This document shows, one piece after another, positions 45,706 to 57,385 of a DNA stretch of 64,000 nucleotides; position 1 is the stretch's first letter, and each line of letters begins with the position of its first letter. Made by a program: the position numbers and the translations under genes. This stretch comes from Blasia pusilla (Eukaryota > Marchantiophyta > Marchantiopsida > Blasiales): contig CM114272.1 of assembly GCA_050084515.1 (NCBI GenBank), positions 21,700,001-21,764,000 of the forward strand, given 5' to 3'. Below the pieces are notes generated by a model. That model was not told where the DNA came from, made no database searches, and saw only the letters and a program-made list of their open reading frames with translations.

Positions 45706-48540
45706 GGTATCTCCTTTAATTTTGTCAAATTAGAGAATAGCTCAATGTTTGAGCTTTCCCAAGATTTATACTTCTGCAACCATCCAATGGGTTGCTCATA
45801 ATTTTTGACTTCATGTTTGTTGAGTCAAGAAGCTTGGCGTGAGTTGTTCGAGTGGCCCATAGACATTTCAAGAGCAAGGCTATGTCTCTAGCAAACCTAG
45901 AGTACAGTCATATCTCAATAAACAAAACAGATTCCTACTGGACCTAACTCACGTCTTGGCTAATCAAGGCATTGAGTGTCGCGGCAGGTACACTTGGACC
46001 GATACATCCATTTGATCTCCTCAGAATTCCATCTACTGGAGAATCCTAGAGTAAGAAGCTTGAGATTGTCTGAAACTCAATCTTCAAACGGCCACATTAG
46101 CGAATGCCAAAAATTGTGAATGTCGGTGTAATTTGTCTCAGTGTTCGCACAGGAGTGTGACGGAGTTTATCTGTGGCACAGTAACTCCTCCACGAGGACA
46201 AATTGAGACTCTTATGCTGTTTGTAGCGCACCATCATCAGAGCAATGTAATTGTAAACATGCCACCAATAGGTGTGAATTTAGTCAAAGTTAGTGATCAA
46301 ATCTTACGATTACCTTTGTGTGATGTGGCCATGGGGAAATTTCGTAGACAGATCTAACGGTAACCTCGGTGTGATGTGATCCAATTTCAGTCTCTCAAAG
46401 TCTACAAAAAGTTTGCAAAATGCTGTTCCAATTTGTACGAAGCTTTTGATCGTTCCATTTTTTTCAGTGATTCACAGTCTGTCATCAATGAAATCTGACA
46501 ATCGGAGGTGGTTTTTGTTTCAAAATCTATTTTTCAGTTTTCGTTTCCTTCTTTTCTACGGGTAGCAAAACAACTCAGAGTCTCCGATCACCAGCTCAGC
46601 GCGTGTAGACCCAAGTAAGGTCATTCCCTCCACTTCGTTCCGGTGTCGTTCTGTGGGTGCCGATTTCTTCACTACCTCCCATGATATTTCTCGCAACAGC
46701 GCACAGAAATTTACAGTTGAAGTTAGGCTACTTACCTCGAACGAAAATTGTTCACGGGGTCTACGGAGCACTCGGGCTATATATCGTGCGGCACGTATCG
46801 GCTGAATGGACTCGGCTGCGCTTATCTAAGATTTGTATTCGTGAGATGGGAGGATCATGAGGTGTTCGGAGGGACGTCCCAGGCTTTCGGATTACATCAT
46901 GTGCGTATAGGAAGATCTCCAGCTGGAGATGAATTTAGCCTGAGAAAAGAGAGGGCAGGCACTACAGATGTGCCCAAATACTCACAACTGCCACACTTCA
47001 AAATGGATTTTGGTGAGGTGAGGTGCTCTTCAGGGATATCTGGGTCACTGCCGAGCCCAACCGTGATAAATGGGAGAATAATGTCTCGAAGGAGTCGTTG
47101 GATATCGCTTAACTCTACGAGTATGGATGCCACATTAAGTTGATATAAAACATGCGAGGAGTGCCCCGATGAAGTACGTTGGCCCTATTTCCACCTTCTG
47201 CAAATACCCACGCTGCAGGTAGCAATATGAAAAAAATAAAATGCAGCCGGGCTACATTTGAGGATGGCGACAGACTCTGGCAACCTGTAGACCTAATCAT
47301 TCCTCTTTCCTGGCAAACCCTTGTGACACGTGTTCTGTGAGGGGGGAGACGAGTCTTTTCCGATTTAGAATGTGGGGATCTTATCTTTCTTTTGACCGTT
47401 TCGTTTCCTATACTTACGCCTCAAACGATCAGAACTCTTTCCAGTCTTCGTGTTGACAAGTGAGGGGTAGATTGCCGCCAATTGTTCTGCTCCGAAACGA
47501 ACTCCATGACCCCAGAAAACCATGAACAATACGGAACCGAAACAGGTTTTCTTACGCGCTCTCTTTCCGGCTAGCAATGAGCAAATCTCTGGCATCCACC
47601 AAAAGTTGCTCATTTGCAATGCCTTTCAACCGCCAGTACTCTAACACTGGCGGTATGGTCGGAACTACCTCAAAAGCCTTCACTCTTGCAGACGCTGCCC
47701 AGATTGTAAGGCCAATTGACTCTGTGTGGCCCGTGAAACATGGAACTCCCGCAGACTCTGGCGCTGTATCAAAAGCCAAGTCGACCGCCACATCCATGCA
47801 CAAATTCAAAACCCGAGGTCGATCCGCTCCCAAGACTCAACCCATGTGAAAGCTCTGCCCGTCGTTTCACCTGCACCCGATTCCCACCTACTCTCCCACA
47901 CACGACACCTACGTAATGCCTAACAACGAAAGATCCATGAATCCACTAGTGATTGCCAAGACCGATCGCCTCCTAATGCAAGACCGGAGGGGATACGAGG
48001 CGATGGAAGAGTTAAACATCGCATTTTCTCTCCGTGCGCGCGTGCGACGGTGTGATCCCCGCACGAAAATCGGACTCGAATACCTTAACTGCCACCAGCT
48101 ACACAACTATAGATAGGTTGGTACGACCGTATGCCGACAAATTCCCGTGAAACTGTGACAAAATTCAAACCACACCTTTCAAATCATTGATTCCTCCCTC
48201 CTTCCATCCATCGAGTGGGCGGACAGCAGCGGCGCCAAGAACCGGCATGCCCGTCGGTAGAAATTCAGAATTACCAATCGATTCATCAGAGAATACTCGG
48301 TCATGAAACTGCTTCGTGAAACACCGATAAACTCTCAGTCGTCGGGCCAGCACGTTCCCGGAAAGAACTGGTCGGGCTAGAAATCCTATGCGCCGATTCG
48401 ACTCGGTAGTTCGTACCGAATCTACCGATCACCTCATCTGGATTCGTTGAGAATCAAGATGCACTTCGATAAAAACGTGTGATGGAAAACCCATCGGATT
48501 CGTTGAACGGAGATTCAAACTAAACCCACTACGTCGCTAC
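45706..48540. other. ORP 3' region and intergenic DNA
   Basis: After the ORP stop the sequence holds its 3' untranslated region and then mixed-composition intergenic DNA. The minus-strand frame 47833-47552 (93 codons) has gene-like composition (FTGHTESIGLTIWAASAR; VLEYWRLKGIANEQLLVDAR) but begins right after a stop without an ATG, and I recognise no family. It might be an exon or a transposon scrap. Confidence 0.4.
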
Positions 48541-49198
48541 GATGCCCTAAATCCGTGGTGGTCCGTCAGTGGGTCGGACGGACGGACGGACGGATTTACC
48601 ATTCCTCCCTTGCTTGCTTCGGCTTCGGTTGGAGCGCAGTCCGGAGACGAGAAGGAGCGAGCGACGAGGGCCTACAGGTTGCTTCCTCCTGTTTGTGCGT
48701 GTCGTGTGACTGACTAACTGACGCACTCACTGATCCCGTGACAGAAGCCTATTCCTCCGCTGCTCTCGTTCATTCGTCTGTGGATCCCATGTGCCCTGCG
48801 CTTCCCGGTGAAGTGGGAGGAGAGAGCCGTAGGGGACTCGGCTGGGACTGCACTACGACCGTCGCGAGGAAGAGGCGAAGGAAGATGGTGGTAGGAGTCC
48901 CGCGGAACGGACAGGGACGGACCTGAGCGCAGTGCTTAGTTTTGGTGTTGGGGTTGGACGCGCGGAAGCAGGAGGAGAAGACGAGAGCAAGAAGGTGTGG
49001 GAGCTTGAATATTGCGGAAGCCCTTGGGCTCCAGGAGTGAAGAAGGAGATGCTGTCCTGCGGATAGGACAGGCCTCAGCGGTGGGTGGGTGTTGATCTCT
49101 TTTGGTGCTCGTGGTTGGACGCTGGGAGGTTTCAGGCGGTCAAGCAGGGATTGTACTCGTTAAGTAGCGCCTGTGGTAGCCTTGCGAACGCCCTAGAC

Positions 49199-49244
<46 letters not shown>

Positions 49245-49288
49245 GTTGCCGCAAGTCGATATTTTTGAGAGGTGGTGGCCGAGGATTC
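48541..49288 (+). promoter_or_regulatory. Upstream region and GA-repeat 5' leader of IWS1
   Basis: The region holds a (GGAC)n run at 48573-48594, GC-rich DNA to 49080 and an uninterrupted (GA)n tract at 49200-49237 about 50 bases before the IWS1 start codon. The open frame that starts at 49085 runs in frame into IWS1 through this tract (Glu-Arg repeats), but a start at 49289 fits the family N-terminus better. Confidence 0.5.
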
Positions 49289-52200
49289 ATGGTGATGAGA
49301 GGGGATTATGATGAGGAGGGGGAGCCGGTGTATGATCCGGATGGGCCTTCTAGGGAAGGTAGTCCAGAGAGGGGGGAGTGGGAGGATTCGCCGTCAGCTT
49401 CACCAGCTCGCGAGGTATCACCGAGGGCCAAACCGAGGAAACGGCTCGTGAAGAAGAGCAACGTCGAGGATTCTCCGGATGACGAAGAGGATGATAGATT
49501 GCGGAAGAGAAAGAGCAGAGATTCGGAAGACGGCGAGGGTCGGAGTAGGGTTCGGAAGAGTAAAGAGGGCAGAGAAGGGAGAGGGGATGGCAAGAAACCC
49601 AAATCTGGAGCGACTGCGGCGAAGCTTGCAAAGCTGGCTAAGGGAGGTGGTGGGAGTAAAGGCGAGGCTAGGCACGGGAAATCGCTCGGGGATCGGACTC
49701 CAAGGAACAGGGAAAGAAGAGAGGAGAAGAGCCCTTGGGACTTGGATGACGGTGTAGGTGGTGATTCAGAGGTTTGTTACATTCTCACGTGCTTCCATTT
49801 TACTGCTGTACTAAAAAGCGAAGTACATTATTCAAGGCTGGGTCGCGGAATTCCGTAAACAATTATTACTCCTCGAGCATCTGAATTCTCTGGATAAAAC
49901 TAGGCAACCTCAACTGTGGGGAGCACGGTATTGTCTTCGATGATCTGGAGATTTGGGAGCGGCAATCGGTGTCATAGCTCGATGCCAAGCTACAAAACCT
50001 AGAATTCACCGCACCCTGGGCCATTATTCAAGGCTGGGTCGCGGAATTCCGTTAACAATTATTACTCCTCGAGCATCTGGATTCTCTGGATAAAACTAGG
50101 CAACCTCCATTTTGGGGCAGCACGGTATTGTCTTCGATGATCTGGAGATCTGGGAGCGGCAATCGGTGTCATAGCCCGATGCCAAGCTACAAAACCTAGA
50201 ATTCTCCGCACCCTGGGTTTAACTTCGGAGTGAAGCTTGGACTATGATGATAGCGAACACGAAGAGCGGTTGAGATGTGAATTGGATACTCTTCATAGCA
50301 GGGCGTACTTAAATTTCCTAGCCAAGTTCGCGACACTGTGGGACTCCTGTCTCTTGCACTTTTGCCAAATTGTAGTTCTCGTTGTCGACCGGAGTTTAGG
50401 TCTTCTGCGGTTGACGTGCCTCTTACGCGAGCTGCATTCGTGTGGAATTGTTTACAGGAAGACAAAGAACTGGAACCCACTCCCGCTGATGACAACTTTA
50501 TTGACGACACAGGAGTAGAACATGAAGGATACAGTGATGATGGTGGGGCATCTCCTAGTCGTGCTCCTGAGGTTGGTTCCTTATCCTCTAGATTTTCATC
50601 TACGAGGCTTGGAATTGAATAACTCCATTTACTTGCAACGTACATTTCTTAAAGTGAATCGTAGGATTTTTTTCGTTGTGACTCAACATCGTCAATTCGT
50701 CTTTGATGTAGGCTGAAGAGGTAGAAGAGGGCGAGGAAGACGAGCTGAACAAGTTCTTCAAGTCGGGGAAAAAGAGGAAAAATAAGAACGAGCGCACATC
50801 AGAGGAGATAGCCATGTTCGTGGAGCAGTTCATGGCTAAGCTTGATGTTGCAGCAGAAGCAGATGCAGACTTGAACCGAGCTTCGAAGCCAGCCATTGAG
50901 AAGTTGAAGATGTTGCCTGAATTGTTGACGGTGCTTGAAAAGTATGACTTCATCTTCTTGAACTCATTTTGGAATTGTTGAGGAACCGAGCAGTAGGGAG
51001 ATGATCAAATGCGCTTAGTAGCTGCATCTGTTGAGGAAAGCTATTATTCTAAATTTCTGCCTGTTTGTGCAGGCGGCAGCTACAACAAGAATTTTTGGAT
51101 CGCGGGGTTCTGTCCTCCTTAAAGAACTGGCTTGAACCACTTCCAGATGGATCCTTACCAAACATGAACATCCGTTCAGCCTTACTGAAACTCTTGACAG
51201 ATGTAAGGGTTTCTGCATACTTCATCCATAACATGTGACTTGGTTATCCAAGGCAAACAGGGATTAAATTGCAGGGTTGTAATGTAGAAATCCTTACCAA
51301 CCATAGTGAAGGACTTCTTATGGACGTTTTACCATTATTTTACAATGACCATGTGTAATTTATTTGGATTCTCGTAGAAGTGCCTTTTAATGCCAGTCTT
51401 CTTCTATTGCAGCTGCCGATAGACGTTGAGGTTTCTGAAAGGCGGGAGCAGTTGAAGAGAAGTGGTCTTGGAAAGGTAATTTCCATTGGCCATGCAATCT
51501 TGATATTTTCGTAAATGAAGGGTTGACTATTGCACAAGATCTGTTGTCATAATGACATGTAGATCCAGGAGTCCAACATGGACGAACTTGAGCTGGAATC
51601 ATCCACATGCTTGAAGTCTAGTTGTTGCACTGAACTGAAGTTTGAGTTTAACGTGTGTTGCTTCCATTTTGTTAACCTGTTTGGGGTTGAAGCCAAGGTG
51701 TAGTGAATGGTGTGATGTTCATTGACCATGTAATGTAGATATGTCCCTAGATGAGCAATTGGATATTGGATAAGGTCTGCTGTCATAATGACAAGTGGCT
51801 CCAGAAATCCAACATTGAAAAACTTGAGCTTGAATCCAAGAAATGCTTAAAGTCTGGTTGTTGTAGTCAACTGGAGTTTTTCAAAGTTTTTCACAATTAT
51901 CTTCAAGGTTGAGTAATGGGTGTTGTAGAGTGGGCAACCTTGTGCTATCCTCTTAATTCAGTTATGACGTTTGGATTTTGCAGGTAGTAATGTTTCTGTC
52001 AAGACTCTCTGAAGAGACACCTGGTAACAAGAAGCTTGCAAGAGATCTGGTGGATAAGTGGGTAGGTTTCTACAAACATTCCTTTCACACCCAGGAAGTT
52101 GTGCTCCCTCACTTTGTGTCAGTGGAGCCTTCAGCAGAGTTATTACTGACGAGAAAACTTCTGGCTTTTTTACAGAGCCGTCCTATCTTTCAAAAAAGTA

Positions 52201-53527
52201 CGAGATATGAAGATTTGAAACAATATGATGATGAGAGACCTCCACCCCGCAGGCTGACACCAGCCAAAAAGTGAGTTCTGTTTCTCACTGACATTCAAGA
52301 TGGATAGTGAGATTTTCTAAGATGTTTGTGCTGATGTATTGCACAGGCCTATGAGCCCAATTTTGGTTAAGACCTGTGAATGTTGTCATTTTTTGGTTGC
52401 TGGTAGCAGGTCAGATATTGTATGATCTTCTCTAGTGGAGTTGAGTTCATTTCATTCAGGGTCATTTGCCGTGGTAAATTGTGAAACAGACCTATTGCCA
52501 AGCCCAGTATGATGGATTCCAGAGGAGACGATTTGGATATGGAGAACGATTCTGGGTAAGATCCAAGTTCTTGAAAGCCATGTGCACGAGGCCTCTGTCA
52601 TCTTTATGGCCTTCACGAGTCAGGACCTTAGGCACACCTAATCTACAAGTGGATGAATTGTGAATGGTTAGAACTTCAAAAGGAGACTGAAGGACCTACA
52701 GTGAGGATTCGCAGGAGCCTGTTGCAAGTTTGTTTTTGGGGGTGGGTTTTTAGATAACTACTGTCTCATTTACTTGTGAGCAAGTGCAAATGATCCTTGA
52801 TTTAGTTCTTCTCTCTTCTCAAAGACTTGGTAAGTTTTGGTACCTCAAGAATTGGGATGACTGTTGTTCTACAGATAAGGCTGAGTTAAGCCTACTGTTG
52901 GGCTCAATCAGGGGATCTAGAAACTGTCTGAACCATTTTTTGAGTTTGCTGGAGAGTGTATCATGCAACAGGCAATCATAACCAGTCAACATCTGGGTTG
53001 GTTGCATGATGTTACAGGGAGCTGAAGCCAGGTGATCCAGGATACCGGTATCATGCTTCAAGGCCCCAAGCTTTGCCCCTTGATTTTGTGGTACGACCAG
53101 CATCCAAGGTTGATCCTGAGGATATTCGCAATCGTGCAAAGCAGCAGCGTATGGATGAGAAGAGAGCCAAGGTGATTGGCCTTCAACTCTCAGTTTTCAG
53201 GGGTGAAATCAGCATTTGTGGCAGAAAGTACAAGTCTTGAGCCTGTCTTTTAGTGAAGCTCTTTGTTTTGTGGGACATTTGCGTGGACGGGTTGGCTAAA
53301 TCAGCGGTTCCATGGAATTGATGCTAATATTTGCGTATCAAAATCTACCACAATAGCATCATGCTGTCGATGCTATTGGATTCGAGTGAATGATACTGAG
53401 CCAAATGTCTGGTTTCTTTGAAATGTAGATGAACAAGAAGTTGCAGCAACTGAGGACTCCAAAGAAGAAAAATCTGCAGGCAGCTCGCCTTAGTGTAGAA
53501 GGGCGAGGTGTTGTAGGCTACCATTGA
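49289..53527 (+). CDS. IWS1: IWS1/SPN1 transcription elongation factor
   Basis: IWS1 (Spn1) binds SPT6 and RNA polymerase II in elongation and RNA processing. In Arabidopsis it also acts with BES1. Exons by GT-AG and phase are 49289-49771, 50458-50571, 50712-50941, 51073-51202, 51413-51475, 51984-52061, 52176-52270, 52508-52555, 53018-53171 and 53429-53527, giving 497 residues. The N-terminal 200 residues are acidic, basic and Ser-rich (DGPSREGSPERGEWEDSPSA; DDRLRKRKSRD), followed by DDNFIDDTGVE. The conserved TFIIS N-terminal-like domain covers about 215-360: EEDELNKFFKSGKKRKNK, LEKRQLQQEFLDRGVLSSLK, NWLEPLPDGSLPNMNIR, LPIDVEVSERREQLKRSGLG, VVMFLSRLSEETPGN and KLARDLVDKWSRPIF. The C-terminus has LPLDFVVRPASKVDPEDIRN and ends KLQQLRTPKKKNLQA, then SVEGRGVVGYH. 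Identity is secure. The small exon 8 is the least certain boundary but keeps phase and the conserved SRGDDLD motif. Confidence 0.95.
49826..50217. repeat. Tandem duplication of ~196 bp in IWS1 intron 1
   Basis: Two adjacent copies (49826-50021 and 50022-50217) both begin CATTATTCAAGGCTGGGTCG and end in GCACCCTGGG. By eye they differ at fewer than ten positions. They lie wholly within the first intron and do not touch its splice sites. Confidence 0.9.
51536..51890. repeat. Diverged duplicated block in IWS1 intron 5
   Basis: Two related stretches of about 100 bases lie about 236 bases apart, near 51540-51645 and 51776-51880. Shared pieces are CTGTCATAATGACA-like, CCAACAT, AACTTGAGCT and GTCTGGTTGTTG-like strings. 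The pair is much more diverged than the duplication in intron 1. Confidence 0.5.
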
Positions 53528-55100
53528 CATTACCTGCCGTTTGAGCTGATTTGGGAGTGGATGAAAATAATTATAAATTTTCAAACCTGGTTCTGCACGG
53601 GCTGAGGTAGTTGCAGGAGTTGAAGAAAGGGTAAACCAAGATGTGAAAGAAAGAAAAAACGAAAGCCCTCTGCTGTAAGAAAAAGTTTATAGAAGGGAAA
53701 GAAAGGTCGTAGCACCAGTTTCCACTAAGTTCTGGTGCTTCACGTGTCTTCCTCCGTTGATGTACCATATAATTGAATGTGATACTATTTCGTTTTCAGT
53801 ACACCTAATGGTGGTCATCAATAGCACCCACTGAACAACTTTTGTCCAAGCTTCGGAAGAGAGTATTACTCGTGTCGAAAGCAATTAGCTAGAAGAGAAT
53901 CGGGGCCTTATGTGGAGTCCGATTGTGTATCATCGATGGTTTCTGGTGGACAGCTATGGTGACTCCTGCAATCCACACGCCAGTTCGATGCGCAAGAGCT
54001 GAGGTGAGATTCCTTCTTTTGCACCTTAGCAACGATGAGGCTTGCAGTGTTTTTTAGCAAACAATGAAACGCAGGGCATATGCCCAGGTTTCTCAGCAGC
54101 AGCTTGAGTTGCCTGCTGCATCATTCATACGTCCCTAGCTAGTCCCAACCCATGGTCCACGGCTTTCACCTGCAAGCAAGCGGAAGTGAACTACTGCTCC
54201 ATCTCGCAAAGTGTGAGCCATCATCTCCTGCAGGTCACCTCCATCCAAGACGTCCACGCGAAAGTCAACCGGGCTTCCTCTTAGTCACAGCCACAACAAC
54301 CCACCTCCACAAGACCGTGCGCCCGCTTCACGCGTGGCAAATGAAGCAGCGACTTCCCGTCCGTGATCGCCCGCAAGGAACACTTCAATCTGAGTTCTCC
54401 AAGAGTGCGACAACGAAAGAATCATGATCTCACTCTTGGTTCGCACGGGCGCACGGCTGTCAAGGTCCCATGGCCGGACTGTCTTCTCAGTTTCGAAAGA
54501 CCAACCAGATGGCCATCAGCCGCTTCTCCAATTTACCTGAGGACGTTGGGCATCGCTTTAATGCTTAGCTCGCATCCAGATTCCAGTCCAAGACCGTGGC
54601 TCTTTACGGCTTTGTCGCTAAGGTAGGGATGGTCCCGGATTCCACGCTTGTTGGATGGTGCAACTGTCTTTACTATTATCAATCAACGATAGAGTTTAGA
54701 TGCTCTGCCGAGTCTCGTGTGTTGTAGACCTGTTTAGTTAGTCGGTGAGTTTTCCCGGTCAAGATCTACTTTTATAACACGTGTACTAGTATTAAACTGT
54801 CCGCCTCATAAGCTGCAAAAGCTGTCGAAGGTAGTTTGCAAGCAGCGGATTCCATGAGCTCTGGGATCGCCGAGCGTTCGTTTACGGGGAAAATACATAT
54901 GTTTGGGTGGAACGACCATTGTGGCCAATGTTGGTGCATGAACGGTGGCCGACATGGAGGAGTTGTGGGCTTCCTCCTCGCACTTCGTTGGGTCGTTTTC
55001 CGATGGGAATCGTTGAGTTGAGTAGGCAGGAGAGACTGGATTGCCGAGTCACCCATTAGCAATTCGGATGGAACACTTAAACGCCTTATGCATTCCTTCG
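53528..55100. other. IWS1 3' region and intergenic DNA
   Basis: This holds the IWS1 3' untranslated region and intergenic sequence. Open frames at 54152-54427 and 54363-54626 (plus) and 55200-54772 (minus, 142 codons) carry no domain I can name. They are of mixed composition and overlap one another. Confidence 0.4.
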
Positions 55101-55115
55101 TTGTTGTCAAAGGTA

Positions 55116-55166
55116 GTTGGACCCTTGCGACAAGGGTCCAAAAGCCACCTGAAGGCTTTTGGACCC
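55116..55166. repeat. Two overlapping perfect hairpins
   Basis: TTGGACCCTTG (55116-55126) pairs with CAAGGGTCCAA (55130-55140). Part of the same second arm (55132-55145) also pairs with GGCTTTTGGACCCT (55153-55166) in a 14-bp perfect stem with a 7-base loop. The two structures are mutually exclusive. Confidence 0.85.
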
Positions 55167-55409
55167 TGAAAGGAAAAGGTTCCGGTACGCCACAAAACAA
55201 ATCGTGAGGGTGGTAGTTGAAGGAAGAAAAATGGACAAAAGTCGGTAAGAGGATAAATTATTAAAAACCACGCTAGAATAGGTGGTCGGCAAAGAGCATC
55301 TTCTTAGATGGACCTCCCTCGTACTGCTCATAAATCCTGTTTAGTTTAGTTGCATATAAGAGAGTAGTCGGTGCAAAAGGGAGTGAACTTTTTTTATTTT
55401 CTTTTAAAG

Positions 55410-56710
55410 AAGTAATGGATAAGTACATGGCCAACAAGGGGTTTAGAGTGTATGGGTATGAGCTTTGTAGTTGTTAGCGTTATGGCATTTGCAATACAAG
55501 GGAGATTATCCACATGACATATGCGGAGATGTTAGACGTGTTGAGGATAGTAGGGGTGGTCAAAGATCACCCCGGATGGAGAGACTCACATAACGAGGTT
55601 GAATCCAAAAATTGCGATTATAGTGAGGAAAGATTAGCAAGGCCTTTACAGCTCTGTTGACCATGGTTCTCTCTCCTCCACTTATGAGGCCAACCGGAAA
55701 TATGAAGAAGGGAGGCGGATTTCAAATGCAGAAGTCACACTGCGAAATGTTTCTTGTATACCTTGAGGACCCTCAGAATTTCCACGCACTCCTTGGGTGC
55801 AGAAGAAAAACAAGGATTGGAGGGAAGCTGCAATCAAAGGTGGTAGCCTTTGGAATAATGGCGGCGCACTTACATGCGTATGGGTTTCCATTGACCACAG
55901 GTCCTATTCTCTACAAAAAAATTCGATAGGTACGTCAATGCTTATAAATGAGCATTTGTCCCGATGCAAAGCACGTGTGGAGGATTGAGTGAGGCTGAGA
56001 TTAAGGTAGGGATGACTCTTGAGCAAAAATTGGACAAACATTGCCTGTTCTTCTACAGGATGCATACTCTCTTTGTGAAGCGCCCCAACATTCAACTTCC
56101 GGCTACTATGAATTGTGAATTTGACCCAATTGAGGGAGACATGGAGCCGCTCGCTGAATTTGTATTCGAAGATGAAGGTCTTTATGGTGGAGATGATCAC
56201 ATGCCTAGGCTTCCTTGTGCACTTGAAAATTCTAGTTTAGGCTCGGGCTTGGAGCCAACCTCGGTTGAGAAAAATGAAGAATTCCTAGATGAGGGTGACG
56301 AGAATCCCCCTCTGACTCCACTGTCACCCCAGACTTGTATCCACAACATTGCTCACCAAGACAGATGCCAACACAACCAGCTAGGAGCTCTACCTCCTCC
56401 GCCACAGCCAAACGTTGGAGCACGAAAGCCATCTATCGATCCTCAAGGTCCAGTGCTGAAACAAACTCTGATCTCTATGTACCAAGATTCCATGAATCTA
56501 AAAGATGAGTATAGGAATCGATCACTTGAGATTAAAGATAGGTGGAAGAGGCAGAAATTTGAGGCGAAAAAGGCCTCAGACAAGTTGGCAAGGACCACAC
56601 AAGTGGTTCTTGAGATGACACGCTATGGTAAAAGAGCTCAGGAATTGAAGGACATTTTGGAAATGTTAGATGTTGCGGAAGAGAAGGTCAACGCAACTGC
56701 TTTGTGTTAA
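55410..56710 (+). pseudogene. Probable PIF/Harbinger-associated ORF1 (hypothetical)
   Basis: The open stretch 55964-56710 (248 codons) has LEQKLDKHCLFFYRMHTLFV near the start, an acidic/Pro-rich middle and a charged, probably helical C-terminal part (RSLEIKDRWKRQKFEAKKAS; KRAQELKDILEMLDVAEEK). This layout resembles the second protein of PIF/Harbinger transposons. The facing transposase remnant at 58270-59450 supports this. Upstream to 55410 the same strand is broken by stops and frameshifts, and I cannot see a clear MYB/SANT helix triplet. A host gene fragment is an alternative. Confidence 0.4.
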
Positions 56711-57085
56711 TCGAGGTGTTAATTAGTAGCGATTTTTTTGTGTTCCAATTCTATTTTAGATAAACAAATGGTCGGTTGATGTGAGATGCGGAAGCGTTAA
56801 GTGCAAGCGGCCATTGCAAGGAATATATTCAGTTGATGAGTTGAACCTCTACAAAATTGGGAGGACACCATTTTGTTTGGATCGACTTGGAGGATTGGCT
56901 TGTGTGGATGGACAAGGAAGATTTGCTGGATTCCATTAAGCTTTACTTGTCAAGAGCAATGGAAAATATGTACTGAGTGAAGAAATCTTTTTTGATCTGA
57001 AAATATGCTAGAGGTGAGATCTATGTAGGGTATTTTCAGAGCTATCCTATAATCGACTGATGTTAAGGGCGTGTCCTGACTACAA

Positions 57086-57185
57086 AGTTGGCTTGGGGCC
57101 AATTCTATAGTACGTTCCTAGAACTGGGAACATACTATAGAGGTTTTGAGAACGTACTACGTACACAGTTGGCCCCAAGCCAACT
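57086..57185. mobile_element. MITE-like element with 17-bp perfect terminal inverted repeats
   Basis: AGTTGGCTTGGGGCCAA (57086-57102) is the exact reverse complement of 57169-57185. Inside, CTATAGTA (57105-57112) and TACTATAG form a second nested inverted pair around GTTCC...GGAAC. At 100 bp with nested symmetry and no coding capacity it fits a MITE or a foldback. The target duplication is unclear. Confidence 0.65.
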
Positions 57186-57193
57186 CTTTGATC

Positions 57194-57385
57194 TTTGAGA
57201 TGACTTTCTCAAAGTTAACAGCATTGATTCATACTATTTGGTAAGAGGTTAATCAGACTACGATAATCTTTTGGACATCATAACCTTATATTTGAGATGA
57301 CTTTCTCAAAGTTAACAGTGTTGATTCATACTATTTGGTAAGAGGTTAATCAGACTACGATAATCTTTTGGACAACATAACCTTG
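57194..57385. repeat. Tandem duplication, 97-bp period
   Basis: Two copies, 57194-57290 and 57291-57385, both start TTTGAGATGACTTTCTCAAA and end GACATCATAACCTT or GACAACATAACCTT. They differ at only a few positions, so the duplication is recent compared with the decayed transposon around it. Confidence 0.9.

Noticed and set aside
47552-47833. 93-codon minus-strand frame with gene-like composition
   Set aside because: No ATG at its start, a stop immediately upstream and no family recognised. It is mentioned in the intergenic entry but not called as a gene.
54772-55200. 142-codon minus-strand frame
   Set aside because: It runs through the double hairpin at 55116-55166, has no recognised family and unremarkable composition. 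It was left as unexplained rather than called a gene.
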